Part shown: positions 40,080-48,383 of the stretch, one piece after another
Layout: each line of letters opens with the position of its first letter
Position numbering within the stretch: position 1 is the first letter of the stretch
DNA from: RGIG6165 sp045538835
GTDB taxonomy: Bacteria; Bacillota; Clostridia; Oscillospirales; Feifaniaceae
NCBI GenBank assembly: GCA_045538835.1
Contig: JAZQEF010000015.1
Coordinates: 1-64,000, forward strand
Direction of reading: 5' to 3'
Length of the DNA stretch: 64,000 nt
Made by a program: the position numbers and the translations under genes
The notes under the pieces: model-generated
What the model was told of the DNA's origin: nothing
The model's input: the letters and a program-made list of their open reading frames with translations, nothing else
Database searches by the model: none

Positions 40080-40618
40080 TAATTCTCAAAGTGTCTGCCG
40101 AGGTACTCAGCCGCCGTCTGAGCAAGTTTTATCTCGGTCTCGGTGGCAGTATCAGAGTCTTTGGCAAGAATAGCGACACTGCCGATAATATCACCGCCCG
40201 TAATTATGGGAACCGCAACAGAGACAGGACTTTCGACACCCTCAACCGCCTCAATAGGCTTTGCATTGTCGGCGCCACGCACATATGTCTTACGCTGTGA
40301 CATAGCCTTATCAAGTTCGCCGCTGATGCTCTTGTCGGCAAGTTCCTTGCGCTTCGCGCCTGCAGATGCAACAACGGCATCCCTGTCCGATATGACTACG
40401 GACAGCCCCGTCGTCTTATGCATAGCCTCACCGTACTGCCCTGCGAGCGTGCCGAGTTCACCCATCGGCGAATACTTTTTAAAAATGACCTCACCGTCAC
40501 GGTCTGTAAATATCTCAAGCGGCTCGCCCTCGCGTATGCGCAAAGTCCGCCTTATTTCTTTGGGAATGACGACTCTTCCGAGATCGTCGATTCTTCTCAC
40601 AATCCCAGTTGCTTTCAT
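40079..40618 (-). CDS. spoVT: Stage V sporulation protein T
   Basis: A 179-residue AbrB-family regulator. N-terminal swapped-hairpin DNA-binding domain (MKATGIVRRIDDLGRVVIPK, then EIRRTLRIREGEPLEIF, 1-50) and a C-terminal GAF-like domain (about 58-176). In Bacillus SpoVT tunes forespore-specific sigma-G genes. The ATG at 40618 is nine bases after AAAGGAG; an upstream in-frame start reads through the SD hairpin and is rejected. The SD lies in the 3' arm of a perfect 16-bp stem (see 40624-40678). Confidence 0.95.
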   Translation of the reverse strand: MKATGIVRRIDDLGRVVIPKEIRRTLRIREGEPLEIFTDRDGEVIFKKYSPMGELGTLAGQYGEAMHKTTGLSVVISDRDAVVASAGAKRKELADKSISGELDKAMSQRKTYVRGADNAKPIEAVEGVESPVSVAVPIITGGDIIGSVAILAKDSDTATETEIKLAQTAAEYLGRHFEN

Positions 40619-40623
40619 ATATA

Positions 40624-40678
40624 AAAACTCCTTTGTTGATTTGATAACACTGTTATTATATGTCAACAAAGGAGTTTT
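40624..40678 (-). promoter_or_regulatory. SD-sequestering hairpin of spoVT
   Basis: Perfect 16-bp inverted repeat at 40624-40639 and 40663-40678. On the mRNA the 3' arm contains AAAGGAG, the spoVT SD; the 5' arm is its complement. The 23-nt loop contains an inner ATAACA/TGTTAT pair. A TATAAA lies just upstream of the 5' arm. A structurally equivalent but sequence-diverged hairpin precedes the remnant at 42810. Could act as an RNA translational switch or as a dyad operator. Confidence 0.6.
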
Positions 40679-40706
40679 ATACTTTTTGATTTTTTTAATT
40701 AAAATT

Positions 40707-41867
40707 CTAATACGTCAGGTTTGGTTTATCGTCGATTGTCTCTATCGGAACCTCAACCTTTTCACCAAGCAGGTCTGCCCGCACTACATCATAAAGCCAG
40801 GGGCGCAGGTGACGATTGGGAGACTTAAGCACGTGCTGTGCATAATAGAAGGTAACGTTGTTTACGGGATCCACCGAGGCATATGCGCCTGCTGCACCAC
40901 CCCAGCCAAACTCTGTACGATCAGTGCCCTCAAGCGGTGCACGCATACCAAGACCATAGCCGGCGGTATGACGACGATGGTTGTACATCTCTCTCTGTTG
41001 CTCCGTCAGATAATCTGTCGCCATCATCTGAATGGTCTCTTTTTTCAAAATAATATCACCTATGCGCAACGCCTCAAGAAACTTGATATAATCATCTACC
41101 GTTGAAGTGCATCCGCCACCGCCACTTGCAAATTCTTTTCCTAAATGGCACCAGTAACGATATGCAGGCTCAAACTTACCCGTTTCTTTGTAGTAATAAT
41201 ATTGACGGGCAAAACCTTCCCAATCTTCAAGGGGATGTAAAAAGTCGGAATTATCCATTCCAAGAGGGTCAAATATATGCGCTTTTACATAATTTTCAAA
41301 CTTTTCTCCCGACACCACCTCTACGAGTGCGCCAAGCACGTCATGGTTTAAGCCGTACAGCCAACCTTCACCCGGTTCAAACTTAAGAGGTGTCCTTGCA
41401 AACATATTCACCGTTTCTACCGTAGGCGTGTTGTTGCCGGGAATACTGTAATATTCCTCAAGTTCGGGGGTGTGCATATCATAAGTCATTCCCGAAGTCA
41501 TCTGGAAAAGATGATGGATTTTAATCGGCTTTGTCGCCTTTCTGATACCGTCCTCTGTCTGAACTGTCATTTCCTTAAATGCGGGCAGATAGTCGGATAA
41601 ATTGTCTTCAAGTGAAAACATACCCTTTTCCCAAAGTTGCATCGCTGCCACGCAGGTGATAAGTTTAGAACAGGAATAAATATGATATTTTTCTTTACCC
41701 GTCATGGGTATTTTGTTTTCAGGGTCGGCATAGCCACCCATGTGTCGCAGGATGCATTCCCCATCCTTATAAACGACAAGGTCGAATCCCGGTATACCCA
41801 TATCCAGGAAGTGCCGACACAACGCCTTCGTCTGTTCAAACATATCCTCGTCTCCAACATCAAGCAT
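40707..41867 (-). CDS. Serine hydrolase of beta-lactamase/PBP family
   Basis: A 386-residue class C beta-lactamase-like hydrolase. The catalytic S-x-x-K is SCSK in 'YHIYSCSKLITCVAAMQLWE' (about 66-69), followed by the Y-x-N-like 'WLYGLNHDVLG' and a late 'GYGLGMRAP' / 'FGWGGAAGAYASVD' that occupies the KTG-box region. No signal peptide, so an intracellular esterase (EstB-like) is more likely than a cell-wall enzyme. Divergent from the alpha/beta hydrolase at 41959. Confidence 0.85.
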   Translation of the reverse strand: MLDVGDEDMFEQTKALCRHFLDMGIPGFDLVVYKDGECILRHMGGYADPENKIPMTGKEKYHIYSCSKLITCVAAMQLWEKGMFSLEDNLSDYLPAFKEMTVQTEDGIRKATKPIKIHHLFQMTSGMTYDMHTPELEEYYSIPGNNTPTVETVNMFARTPLKFEPGEGWLYGLNHDVLGALVEVVSGEKFENYVKAHIFDPLGMDNSDFLHPLEDWEGFARQYYYYKETGKFEPAYRYWCHLGKEFASGGGGCTSTVDDYIKFLEALRIGDIILKKETIQMMATDYLTEQQREMYNHRRHTAGYGLGMRAPLEGTDRTEFGWGGAAGAYASVDPVNNVTFYYAQHVLKSPNRHLRPWLYDVVRADLLGEKVEVPIETIDDKPNLTY

Positions 41868-41958
41868 AGCGTTAATTATATAGCAAATTTTGGTTCATGT
41901 CAATATTCATTTTTACTTTTCAATACGTTTGTAAATTATGGTAATTAAGGAGTGCAAA

Positions 41959-42627
41959 ATGGAAGAAAAAATCTTTGAAGAACTTGAATATCTGATCTCT
42001 TATCCGAAAGGATTTCAGGAAGATAAGAAATATCCTCTGGTCATCTTTTTGCACGGTGCAGGAACCCGCGGTGACGATATAGAGCGTTTGCAGAACAATA
42101 CCAGCGTTTTGAATCTTCTGAAGCGACAGGATGAAAGAGGCTACGTTCTCATCGCTCCCCTTTGTAAAAGAGGAACATGGGACGAATGGATGATGTATTT
42201 GGTTCGCTTGGTAGAAACCTACCGTGAAACTTCTTATATCGACGAAACCCGTGTTCATTTGACAGGACTCAGTATGGGCGGCTACGGCACCTGGATGCTT
42301 GCAACGCTGTATCCCGACTGGTTTGCCTCTGCTATGCCTATCTGCGGTGGCGGTATCGGCGGATTTGCAAAGAACTTGGTGAATCTTCCTATTCGCACCT
42401 TCCATGGTCTTCGAGACAAAACGGTAGATCCCATCGAGAGTTTGCAGATGGTAAAATCCATAAACAGGGCAGGCGGCCGTGCAGAGCTGATTCTCTTTCC
42501 AGAACTTGAGCATAATTGCTGGGATGCGGTCTATTCCGACGAAAATAACTACGATTGGCTGCTTTCCTTTACTACCCGACAGGATAAAACTTCGGTGGAG
42601 AAGCTTTCAGGCGCTTATTATGGATAA
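41959..42627 (+). CDS. Alpha/beta-hydrolase (phospholipase/carboxylesterase type)
   Basis: A 222-residue cytoplasmic esterase. 'YPLVIFLHGAGTRGDD' forms the oxyanion region, 'HLTGLSMGGYGTWMLA' the nucleophile elbow (GLSMG), a late Asp in 'HGLRDKTVDP' and His in 'ELEHNCWDAVY' complete the triad. The same architecture occurs in secreted feruloyl/acetyl-xylan-type esterases. The ATG at 41959 has AAGGAG seven bases upstream. A perfect 13-bp hairpin follows the stop. Confidence 0.85.
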   Translation: MEEKIFEELEYLISYPKGFQEDKKYPLVIFLHGAGTRGDDIERLQNNTSVLNLLKRQDERGYVLIAPLCKRGTWDEWMMYLVRLVETYRETSYIDETRVHLTGLSMGGYGTWMLATLYPDWFASAMPICGGGIGGFAKNLVNLPIRTFHGLRDKTVDPIESLQMVKSINRAGGRAELILFPELEHNCWDAVYSDENNYDWLLSFTTRQDKTSVEKLSGAYYG

Positions 42628-42628
42628 A

Positions 42629-42659
42629 CACAAGCGAGGTGAAATTCACCTCGCTTGTG
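42629..42659 (+). terminator. Perfect hairpin after esterase gene
   Basis: CACAAGCGAGGTG-AAATT-CACCTCGCTTGTG, 13 bp. Lacks a T run, so termination is only probable. Confidence 0.55.
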
Positions 42660-42810
42660 CTATGTATAAAAATCGCAAAAAACCCGTTTTTGACACCAAT
42701 GCGTTCATTGGGTCAAACTAGCGAAAAGCCCAGTGTTTATGCGGGTTTCAAGCGATTTGCCCTATTATAACGCATTCCTCTATACGGCGTACAATACCAG
42801 TTGATTTCAT
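42660..42810 (-). pseudogene. Remnant of spoVT/abrB-like gene, interrupted
   Basis: On the minus strand the ATG at 42810 opens MKSTGIVRRIEE, matching the SpoVT start (MKATGIVRRIDD), then departs into CVIIGQIA and a stop. The lost part should read LGRVVIPKE. The flanking DNA (42680-42760) contains an imperfect hairpin TTGAC-CCAATG/CATTGG-GTCAA and 'aaacccg'/'cgggttt' words, resembling an element-insertion or excision scar. The upstream hairpin of spoVT is conserved here in structure. Confidence 0.6.
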
Positions 42811-42819
42811 ATATAAATC

Positions 42820-42870
42820 AATCTCCTTGTTTTAAAATAGTGATACTATTATCTGTAAAACAAGGAGATT
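42820..42870 (-). promoter_or_regulatory. Conserved SD hairpin upstream of abrB-like remnant
   Basis: Perfect 15-bp stem: 42820-42834 with 42856-42870; its 3' arm on the mRNA carries ACAAGGAG. The inner loop has ATAGT/ACTAT. Compared with the spoVT hairpin several stem bases differ but pairing is kept, and TATAAA precedes both. Confidence 0.6.
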
Positions 42871-42905
42871 TATACTATACTTAATGTTATTTTACAGTTC
42901 CTTTC

Positions 42906-42934
42906 TTGACAAAATATCTGTTTAATATTACTAT
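42906..42934 (+). promoter_or_regulatory. Sigma-A promoter of HAD gene
   Basis: TTGACA, 17 nt, TACTAT, about 30 bp before the ATG at 42963. Confidence 0.75.
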
Positions 42935-42962
42935 AATATAAAAACAATTAAGGAGTAACTAC

Positions 42963-43649
42963 ATGATCAAAGCAGTTATATTCGATTTTGACCACACTTT
43001 ATACGACAGAAGAAAGTCTGTCATTGCTGCAGCGCCTGTGCTTCGCCAGAGGCTGAAGGAATATCTTAATCCTTCTGTTACAGACGAGCAGTTTGCCGAA
43101 GCTTTCTTCAATGCTGAGACATCAGAAAAAAATCATTCTATATACAGTTATCAAGGCGTCGTTGATGATTTGGATGATCTGGGGCTGTTTTCCACCAAAC
43201 CGACTAAGGCGCAATACCTCGAGCATTTTTATCCCTCCCTGTCAGAGCATATTTCCATGTTTCCTGATGCCTACGATGTATTGCAGCAGTTAAAAAACTC
43301 AAACTATAAGGTGGCGATACTGACCAACGGCACCACAAAGATACAGCATCTCAAGTTGAGTTATACACGCGTACCCGAATATACGGATATGGTTGTCGTC
43401 AGCGATGAGTATAGTAAAGCCAAGCCTCATCCCGAGCCTTTTGTCGACGTTTGCCGTCGTTTAGGTGTTAAAACAAATGAGGCGGTGTATGTAGGTGACC
43501 AGATCTACAATGACGTCTGCGGTGCCCGAGGTGCGGGAATGAAAACCATATGGAAGCCATTTGTAGGCATCTGGCCTGAGGACATCACCCCGCCCGACTT
43601 CACCATCGAAAATTTGAGCGAGATCCCTGCTATTTTAGAACAACTTTAA
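42963..43649 (+). CDS. HAD-superfamily hydrolase
   Basis: A 228-residue HAD phosphatase. Motif I IFDFDHTLYDRR (7-18), motif II T in 'VAILTNGTTKIQ', motif III lysine in 'YSKAKPHPEPFVDVC', motif IV VYVGDQIYNDVCGARG. The cap is helical (C1 type). Probable small-metabolite phosphatase (YjjG/phosphoglycolate-like class). SD AAGGAG. Monocistronic between a good promoter and a good terminator. Confidence 0.88.
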   Translation: MIKAVIFDFDHTLYDRRKSVIAAAPVLRQRLKEYLNPSVTDEQFAEAFFNAETSEKNHSIYSYQGVVDDLDDLGLFSTKPTKAQYLEHFYPSLSEHISMFPDAYDVLQQLKNSNYKVAILTNGTTKIQHLKLSYTRVPEYTDMVVVSDEYSKAKPHPEPFVDVCRRLGVKTNEAVYVGDQIYNDVCGARGAGMKTIWKPFVGIWPEDITPPDFTIENLSEIPAILEQL

Positions 43650-43650
43650 T

Positions 43651-43688
43651 AAAAAACGGAGTGGAAAAATCCTTTTCCACTCTGTTTT
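43651..43688 (+). terminator. Intrinsic terminator of HAD gene
   Basis: AAAACGGAGTGGAAAA-ATCC-TTTTCCACTCTGTTTT, long stem with one G-T pair. Confidence 0.9.
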
Positions 43689-43811
43689 CATATAACTAAC
43701 ATATTCAGTATAACAAATCAAAAATACTGCCGTCAATATTTTTTGTGGCTGCAGGATAAATTTCTGTGTTATGCATAAAAACAAATCCGAATTTTCATAC
43801 ACCTTTACATA

Positions 43812-44173
43812 TTGAAAGAACATAAAAATCATGTTATATTTAAAGTGCAAAGAGAAAGGGGTGATACCCGATGAACAGGTAAAGGTCGATTGCTCTTGAT
43901 GCTTATTTCAAGGTAAATGGCAGCAGTCCGAAAGCCTGATTAAGACAAGAGTTTTATATAGCCTTCAAAAGCAGGTTTCAAGGCAGCAAAGGTTCTCGCT
44001 TTACGAAACGCAACAGCGTAAAAGTAGCAGCAAAGAAAGGCGAAAAAAGAAGGCAAAAAATCTAAGAAATGAGAGGTAAAAGAAAAAGATGTTAGATATC
44101 AAGAGTGAACAAAAATAACCCTTGGCCAGTCAGAGATGTGTAAAGAAACATCGGTCAAGGGTTGTTTTTTATG
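43812..44173 (+). ncRNA. Orphan transcription unit without recognisable gene
   Basis: A promoter-like TTGAAA, 16 nt, TTATAT (43812-43839) is followed by about 290 nt with a GAGAAAGGGG tract but only very short frames (for example four codons from the ATG at 43871), and then a strong terminator (44117-44170, AACCCTTG ... CAAGGGTT, T6). The 3' half is A/G-rich ('gaaaggcgaaaaaagaaggc'). It does not match riboswitch, T-box, RNase P, 6S or tmRNA signatures known to me. Either a small RNA or a decayed gene. Confidence 0.4.
44117..44170 (+). terminator. Terminator of orphan unit
   Basis: AACCCTTG/CAAGGGTT outer stem with inner GATGT/ACATC and T6 tail. A second GTCCC-AAC-GGGGC hairpin with T6 follows at 44179-44200. 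Confidence 0.8.
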
Positions 44174-44215
44174 TCTTTCGTCCCAACGGGGCGCTTTTTT
44201 TATGCCTTGAAATCA

Positions 44216-45283
44216 TTATTCAATCTTTAGCACCTGTGAAATCACATCGCCGATTTTTTTGGACATTCTGTAAAATCCCAGATCGTTTGGGTGAATACCG
44301 TCGCTCGTGCAGGATTCGCAATGCTCTCCTTCAAACAGCGTCTCACCGTCGATAAAATACACATTTTTATCCCCCGCAGTCTTGGCTTTACGATAACTTT
44401 CCAGAATTACGTTTCTTCTTTTATCGTTTTTTTCGGGATTTGTAAAATAATCAGGCTTTGAAATCATAATATACGGTATCTGCGGCTGCTTCTTTCTGAT
44501 TATTTCATAAAACCTATAATGTGTCTGCATCAGATGCTCGACACTCGGCGCATTATGGTCATAGTCGCACACAAAAGCACACATTGCAAGATCGGCAATA
44601 AACTTTGCCATACTTTCTTCACCGAAAGCGTTGCCCGAAAACCCCAGATTCCGATAATCGAGGTTGTATCTTTGTGATATAAAACTCTCATAGGTATTGC
44701 CCGGTCTGCCCGCCGCAGCACCGTGAGTAATGGATGAGCCATAAAAAACTATCGGCTTTTTGTTGCGGTATTTCTTGCCTCTTGCAAGCCTGCTTCCCTT
44801 TTCAATGCCGATGTGCAACCTTCTGACCTCGGCAAAACACGGTGTGTTAAGCGTGTAAAAAGTCATTTGCTTGGCATTTTTGGTTTTCACCTTAAACTCG
44901 GCTGTGCAACAGTCAAATCCGGTTACCGGGCGATATGCCCCCACGAATACATCTTTTTCATCCGCCCCAAAGCGATACAGATCAAATCCGTATGATACGC
45001 AGTGATTATTTACAGTCGGTATGTAACCTACGGCGTATTCCACCTTCAGTGCCACAAACGGGGAGTCCGTAGAAAAAAGAATTCTGCCTCCTGCTCCATA
45101 ACCGCATTGCTCCTCCACGCCGTGATTCACAGTACGCGCTACTTCAAGCGGAATTCTGCGTGTCAGAATCTCGTCACTTTCCGCAAACAAACCATATATA
45201 TCAAGGTTTTTGGCAGATACTTCATACCAATCTGTTACAGTATCCTCTGCTGTCTCATTTCTTACAAAATTTTCATCACGCAT
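44216..45283 (-). CDS. SGNH/GDSL-family hydrolase
   Basis: A 355-residue esterase. An N-terminal beta-rich domain (about 1-165) precedes the SGNH domain: block I IVFYGSSITHGAAAG with nucleophile serine, 'NLGFSGNAFGEESMAKFIAD' (blocks II/III), 'YIMISKPDYFTN', and block V DGIHPNDLGF with catalytic Asp and His. The layout resembles carbohydrate esterases (CE2/CE3-like acetyl esterases); no signal peptide is evident. The ATG at 45283 has a GGGGGAT tract 7 nt upstream and avoids overlap with the transporter pseudogene. Probably deacetylates plant-derived oligosaccharides, given the neighbouring GH28. Confidence 0.8.
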   Translation of the reverse strand: MRDENFVRNETAEDTVTDWYEVSAKNLDIYGLFAESDEILTRRIPLEVARTVNHGVEEQCGYGAGGRILFSTDSPFVALKVEYAVGYIPTVNNHCVSYGFDLYRFGADEKDVFVGAYRPVTGFDCCTAEFKVKTKNAKQMTFYTLNTPCFAEVRRLHIGIEKGSRLARGKKYRNKKPIVFYGSSITHGAAAGRPGNTYESFISQRYNLDYRNLGFSGNAFGEESMAKFIADLAMCAFVCDYDHNAPSVEHLMQTHYRFYEIIRKKQPQIPYIMISKPDYFTNPEKNDKRRNVILESYRKAKTAGDKNVYFIDGETLFEGEHCESCTSDGIHPNDLGFYRMSKKIGDVISQVLKIE

Positions 45284-45297
45284 AATACTATCCCCCA

Positions 45298-45985
45298 CTA
45301 CGGCACGAGGCAGATTGCAATGAGCAAGCATATTCCGCCCCAGAGTCCTGCAAACTGCTTTTTCGAGAGTTTTTCTTTAAAGAGTATCACCGACATTAGC
45401 GAACTTAAAACAATCGCGCTGCCATTTACAAGCGGAAAAAACAATTGACTCGTCAACAGCCCTGACAGTTTTATGTTTATGTAATTCATGGCAAAAGCGC
45501 ATACCGCAACAAACAAAAGAACAAATAAATGCCGCAAACAAAAAGCCGCTAATCTCCGATTTGTGCGCAGAGGACTGATGTATTTTTTGCAGTACACCAA
45601 GTGCGCCCTGACACAGAAATGCCAAAAGGCAGTACATCAGCCATTTTCGGCTGATTTTTCCCTCCCCCGACTTATCCAGGGACAGATATATAAACGCAAT
45701 AAGTATGATAACGACACAAAACTTCCATATGCTGAATTTTTCACCGAAAAAAATGCCCGACATCGTCGGAATTATCATAGATGAGGTCATGATAAGAAGC
45801 GTCAGATGCATAGCATTTTGTACAGGTTGCTGAGCGCAGTAACAACTCCGAAAACAGTGCCGGATAAGATCGTATAAACCGAAACGGTTTCACTTAACAT
45901 CAGCGCACCGAATGCTATGATACAGACGGCATACACCGTCATGTTGGAACGATTGCTCTGAGAATCTGTTTTAGGTTTTTACAGA
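45298..45985 (-). pseudogene. EamA/DMT transporter, multiply frameshifted
   Basis: Three minus-strand segments in different frames make one DMT-type transporter: about 45985-45810 (NMTVYAVCIIAFGALMLSET), 45811-45530 ('LTLLIMTSSMIIPTMSGIFF', 'ISRKWLMYCLLAFLCQGALG'), and 45520-45298 ('LFPLVNGSAIVLSSLMSVIL'-like, 'FKEKLSKKQFAGLWGGICLL'). At least two frame changes and a missing N-terminal part show decay. DMT proteins export or import metabolites; substrate unknown. Confidence 0.75.
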
Positions 45986-46155
45986 CATTGTTAAAAAGAC
46001 AATTTTGTAAGACCATAGAAAAAACGGATGTTAATATCAAAGTTATCGTCAGCAATAATCTCCTCAAATTTTTTGAGCATTATATCATATAATCAGCGGC
46101 ATTTCTATTGACCTATCCGCAAAAAATATGATAACATCGTCAAAGAGGTGATATA

Positions 46156-46968
46156 ATGAAACCCGAGATAACAAAATTTACATTTCCCGAGTTAAACGCA
46201 TTTAATTTCCATATAAAATACACCGAAACAAACAGAAAATCACACGTTCATGAAATAGATCTGCATACTCATGATGAATTTGAAATTTATATCAATCTTT
46301 CGGGGGATGTCTCTTTTTTAGTTGAAAACAGACTATATCCATTAAGTCGGGGAGATGTCATTATCGCCCGTCCGGGAGAGCATCATCACTGCGTTTACAG
46401 AAGCGATGCAGATCATACCTTTTTCTGGATATTGTTTGATGCAAACAAAAACAAAGAACTGACCGAGTATTTTTATACAAACGCAAATGCAAATTTCCTA
46501 TCCCCTGCAAACGACTTGAAAAATGAACTTATCGGCATATGCTCGGCGCTGCTCGATAAAAACTTAACCTGCGGTGACAGATTTTACTCCTTTTTCAGGC
46601 TTTTAAAGATACTGCAAATTAGTGACGGAGAACTATCTAACGCACCGCACGGCATGCCTGAAGACCTTATAAATATACTCGCCTATATCGATGAGCATAT
46701 AACGGAAAATATAAAAATCGTGGATATTTCAAACAAACTCTACATCAGCGAAAGCACGATAGAGCGCAGATTTAAAGAATATATCGACATCAAGCCTATG
46801 GAATTCATCCGTAAGAAAAAACTCATTCATGCGGCAGAACTGCTCAGTCAGGGTAAGTCTGTATTAAACGCAGGGCTGAATGTCGGATATTCGGATAATT
46901 CATATTTTATCAAACTTTTTAAAGAAGAGTACGGTATGACACCTTATCAGTACAAAAAGCGGAGATAA
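46156..46968 (+). CDS. AraC-family transcriptional regulator
   Basis: A 270-residue activator: N-terminal cupin sensor (about 30-105; 'EIDLHTHDEFEIYINLSGDV', 'DVIIARPGEHHHCVY') and C-terminal double HTH (about 170-268; 'ISNKLYISESTIERRFKEYI', 'AGLNVGYSDNSYFIKLFKEEYG', 'MTPYQYKKRR'). It lies next to GH28 and polysaccharide deacetylase genes and likely controls them in response to a sugar. SD AAGAGGTGAT. Its terminator overlaps the stop codon. Confidence 0.93.
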   Translation: MKPEITKFTFPELNAFNFHIKYTETNRKSHVHEIDLHTHDEFEIYINLSGDVSFLVENRLYPLSRGDVIIARPGEHHHCVYRSDADHTFFWILFDANKNKELTEYFYTNANANFLSPANDLKNELIGICSALLDKNLTCGDRFYSFFRLLKILQISDGELSNAPHGMPEDLINILAYIDEHITENIKIVDISNKLYISESTIERRFKEYIDIKPMEFIRKKKLIHAAELLSQGKSVLNAGLNVGYSDNSYFIKLFKEEYGMTPYQYKKRR

Positions 46969-46983
46969 ATCCTCCGCTTTTTT
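46956..46983 (+). terminator. Terminator overlapping araC-type stop codon
   Basis: AAAGCGGAG-ATAAAT-CCTCCGCTTTTTT; the TAA stop lies in the loop. Confidence 0.85.
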
Positions 46984-47068
46984 GACGGTTATGTACTATT
47001 TTTTGACTGAAAAGCAGATACTCCGTGGGAAAATATTATAGTATTATAATTAAAAAGGCGGTGTTTTG

Positions 47069-48371
47069 ATGATAACTGTAAATGTAAAAGACTATTATAA
47101 TAAAAGCGCAACCAATGCCATTCAAGCGGCGATCGACGACTGTTTTTTTCAGGGCGGCGGCAGAGTTGTTATCACTTCGGGCGATTACCATATAGGTAGT
47201 ATCAGAATAAGAAGCAATATTACATTGCTTCTGCAAAAAAACGCCCATCTTATTGCGAGTAGAGATCACAATGACTATAAAAACGCAGAGCCCGTTTCCG
47301 AAGATGACAAGACTGATGCTTTGTGGGTTCGCGTCTCTCAAATAAAAAACAGCGACCATATCAACAAACCTGCAAGCAGGTGGAACAACGCCGTAATCAA
47401 GGCGATAGATGCTGAAAATATCTCCATAATCAGCGAAGAAGGCTCGTATATTGACGGTCGGGACTGCTTCGATGAACTTGGCGAAGAGCATTACAGAGGT
47501 CCTCATGCGATAAATATGCACCGATGTGAAAACATTCATTTTGAAGGCTACGAAATAAGAAACAGCGCAAACTGGGCGCACGCACTTTTTGACTGCAAAA
47601 GGACTTCGTGTCATTGCAGGGCACGACGGAATACATCTTACGACCTGCGATAACATCAGAATAACAAATTGCGATTTTCAGACAGGCGATGACTGCATTG
47701 CAGGCTTTGACAACATAGATGTTTATGTGTCAGACTGCAAATTGAACACCGCTTGCAGCGCATTCAGATTCGGCGGTACAAACGTGCTTATTGAGAACTG
47801 TGATTTTTACGGTCCTGCCAATTATTTGTTCCGAGGCTCACTCAGCGCCGAAGAAAAAAGAAGCGGCATAATTGCAAAAAATGAAAATCACAGAAAGAAT
47901 ATGCTCTCTGCATATCTCTATTATGCCGACTATACAAGACCTATCAGGCAGATTGCAGGAAACATTTCAGTAAAAGACTGCACCTTTACTAATGTTGACA
48001 GGTTTCTGGAGTACAATTTTTCGGGAAGCAATCATTGGCAGACAAATAAACCGCTGAGTGATATATCTTTTAAGAACATCAAGGCGAGCGGCATTAAACT
48101 GCCCCTTGTTTTGTACGGCGACAGCAAGTGTAAGGCAAATCTGGAAATTTCTGATACAACAGTATCATTTTTAGACGGCACTGCCGATTCGTTTATCCAT
48201 GTCTGCAATTTTGATAACATCACGCTTAAAAATGTAACCGTCGAAAATATGGAGGGCGCGGCACTCATCAAAAAGTGGAGCGATGACGGAAAAATAACCA
48301 TTGACAATCTTGTTTTTATCGGCACATTGGAAGAGATGGCAAAAGAAGAATTTGTGTGCAAAAGAATATAA
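47069..48371 (+). pseudogene. GH28 polygalacturonase-like gene with single-base frameshift
   Basis: Two frames join as one ~434-residue right-handed beta-helix enzyme. Frame 1 (ATG 47069): 'NAIQAAIDDCFFQGGGRVVI' and 'NNAVIKAIDAENISIISEEG' up to SANWAHALFDCK. Frame 2 continues with GLRVIAGHDGIHLTTCDNIR, 'NCDFQTGDDCIAGF' (the catalytic D-D pair of GH28) to residue end at 48371. Removing one A from the AAAA run at 47596-47599 restores a single frame. GH28 enzymes hydrolyse pectin; absence of a signal peptide suggests intracellular oligogalacturonide processing. Real inactivation or a homopolymer read error cannot be told apart. Confidence 0.75.
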
Positions 48372-48383
48372 AGGAGCATATGT

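Noticed and set aside
43850..44110. T-box, riboswitch, 6S, RNase P or tmRNA
   Set aside because: Conserved core motifs of those classes (for example the T-box AGGGTGGNACCGCG) were not found.
47590..47605. Programmed frameshift in the GH28 gene
   Set aside because: The A4 run lacks a recognised slip site with stimulator, and GH28 genes are not known to use one; indel or read error is simpler.
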